This document shows positions 12,796-13,042 of a stretch of 13,042 nucleotides of DNA, in pieces. The position numbers and the translations under genes are program-made. The stretch comes from JBEIUL01 sp044356865 (GTDB lineage: Bacteria > Planctomycetota > Phycisphaerae > Phycisphaerales > SM1A02), in NCBI GenBank assembly GCA_044356865.1, contig JBIKVN010000074.1, positions 1 through 13,042 on the forward strand, given 5' to 3'. Below the pieces are notes generated by a model, which was not told the DNA's origin, did no database searches, and saw nothing but the letters and a program-made list of their open reading frames with translations. The first letter of the stretch is position 1. Every line of letters begins with the position of its first letter.

Positions 12796-13042
12796 ATGAG
12801 CCACGAACGCCTCTCCCTCGCGTCCCGCTGCATCCACGGCGGCCAGCATCCCGACCCGACCACCGGCGCGGTGATGCCGCCGATCTACACCTCGTCGACC
12901 TTCATCCAGGACTCCCCCGGCGTCCACAAGGGCTTCGAGTACACCCGCAGCCACAACGCGACCCGCTTCGCGTTCGAGCGGGCGATGGGCGACCTCGAGT
13001 CGAGCGGCCTGTCCGAGGCCGACGACCGCACCTGCGGCGGCT
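12796..13042 (+). CDS. Cys/Met metabolism PLP enzyme (cystathionine gamma-lyase/synthase type), 3' end outside
   Basis: The first about 82 residues are present. MSHERLSLASRCIHGGQHPDPTTG, AVMPPIYTSSTF and GFEYTRSHNATRFAFERAM are the signature N-terminal region of fold-type I Cys/Met metabolism enzymes (cystathionine gamma-lyase/synthase, methionine gamma-lyase). The PLP lysine lies beyond the window. Next to cystathionine beta-synthase, gamma-lyase (cystathionine to cysteine) is the likeliest role, but gamma-synthase cannot be excluded. ATG at 12796 is chosen because MSHERL matches the usual family start; ATG at 12757 is in frame and adds 13 residues. After LE, where family members usually run straight into GG, there is an insertion-like SSGLSEADDRTCGG stretch; its DNA has a CGGCCTGTCCGA segment resembling, but not matching, the repeat word. 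Confidence 0.85.
   Translation, partial: MSHERLSLASRCIHGGQHPDPTTGAVMPPIYTSSTFIQDSPGVHKGFEYTRSHNATRFAFERAMGDLESSGLSEADDRTCGG

Noticed and set aside
13005..13016. Possible 19th repeat word (CGGCCTGTCCGA)
   Set aside because: It retains only the central 9 bases of the core and lies in coding sequence; one such partial match is not convincing.

Overview
This is a high-GC window (roughly 70% by eye), most consistent with a planctomycete, probably a member of the Phycisphaerae. Two features suggest this: a secreted protein ending in a PEP-CTERM-like tail (VPLPGAAG, hydrophobic stretch, RRRRR), and a membrane protein opening with a zinc ribbon of the form CPACGYDVRGLP...CSECG, a style I associate with that group. 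The assignment is inference. No plasmid, phage or transposase gene is visible.

Layout, left to right. (1) 1-533, plus: 3' end of a PEP-CTERM-like surface protein, followed by a hairpin terminator. (2) 761-2781, minus: a GNAT acetyltransferase followed by a STAS-domain/aminoglycoside-phosphotransferase-like kinase fusion, 35 bp apart and probably co-transcribed. (3) 2782-3389: gene-free stretch packed with a short repeat. (4) 3390-7032, minus: a tight operon of a lipoprotein-type TolC-family protein, a Sua5-type threonylcarbamoyl-AMP synthase and a zinc-ribbon membrane protein; the last two overlap by 4 bp. (5) 7129-8613, plus: divergent exported SH3-domain protein, then tRNA-Ala(UGC) at 8661-8733 and a strong hairpin facing a convergent SYLF/YSC84 lipoprotein-like gene (8835-9401, minus). 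(6) 9508-11250, minus: two small-subunit rRNA methyltransferase genes, rsmJ then rsmE, separated by a second repeat-filled gap. (7) 11290 to the right edge, plus: cystathionine beta-synthase followed by the start of a cystathionine gamma-lyase/synthase-type enzyme, together a transsulfuration operon.

The most striking signal is a dispersed 12-bp word, TTGGACAGGCCA (reverse complement TGGCCTGTCCAA). Its 11-base core TGGACAGGCCA occurs 18 times without mismatch in 13 kb; chance predicts about 0.01 by my hand estimate. Thirteen copies are in gene gaps, mostly in two arrays (3083-3373 and 10249-10508), each uniform in orientation but opposite to the other. Five copies lie inside coding sequence, read as LDRP, IGQA, WTGQ or GLS, so the constraint is on nucleic acid, not protein. 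Extended to TTGGACAGGCCAA it is a near-palindrome with TTGG/CCAA arms. I do not recognise it as a described element.

The right array is also bracketed by two imperfect copies, exactly 337 bp apart, of the rsmJ-stop/rsmE-start junction. This suggests that repeat-bearing DNA split a formerly tight rsmJ-rsmE pair and left a dead second rsmE start. Candidate explanations for the word are an uptake-sequence-like signal, a binding site of an abundant DNA-binding protein, or a non-autonomous micro-repeat. The sequence alone does not decide between them.
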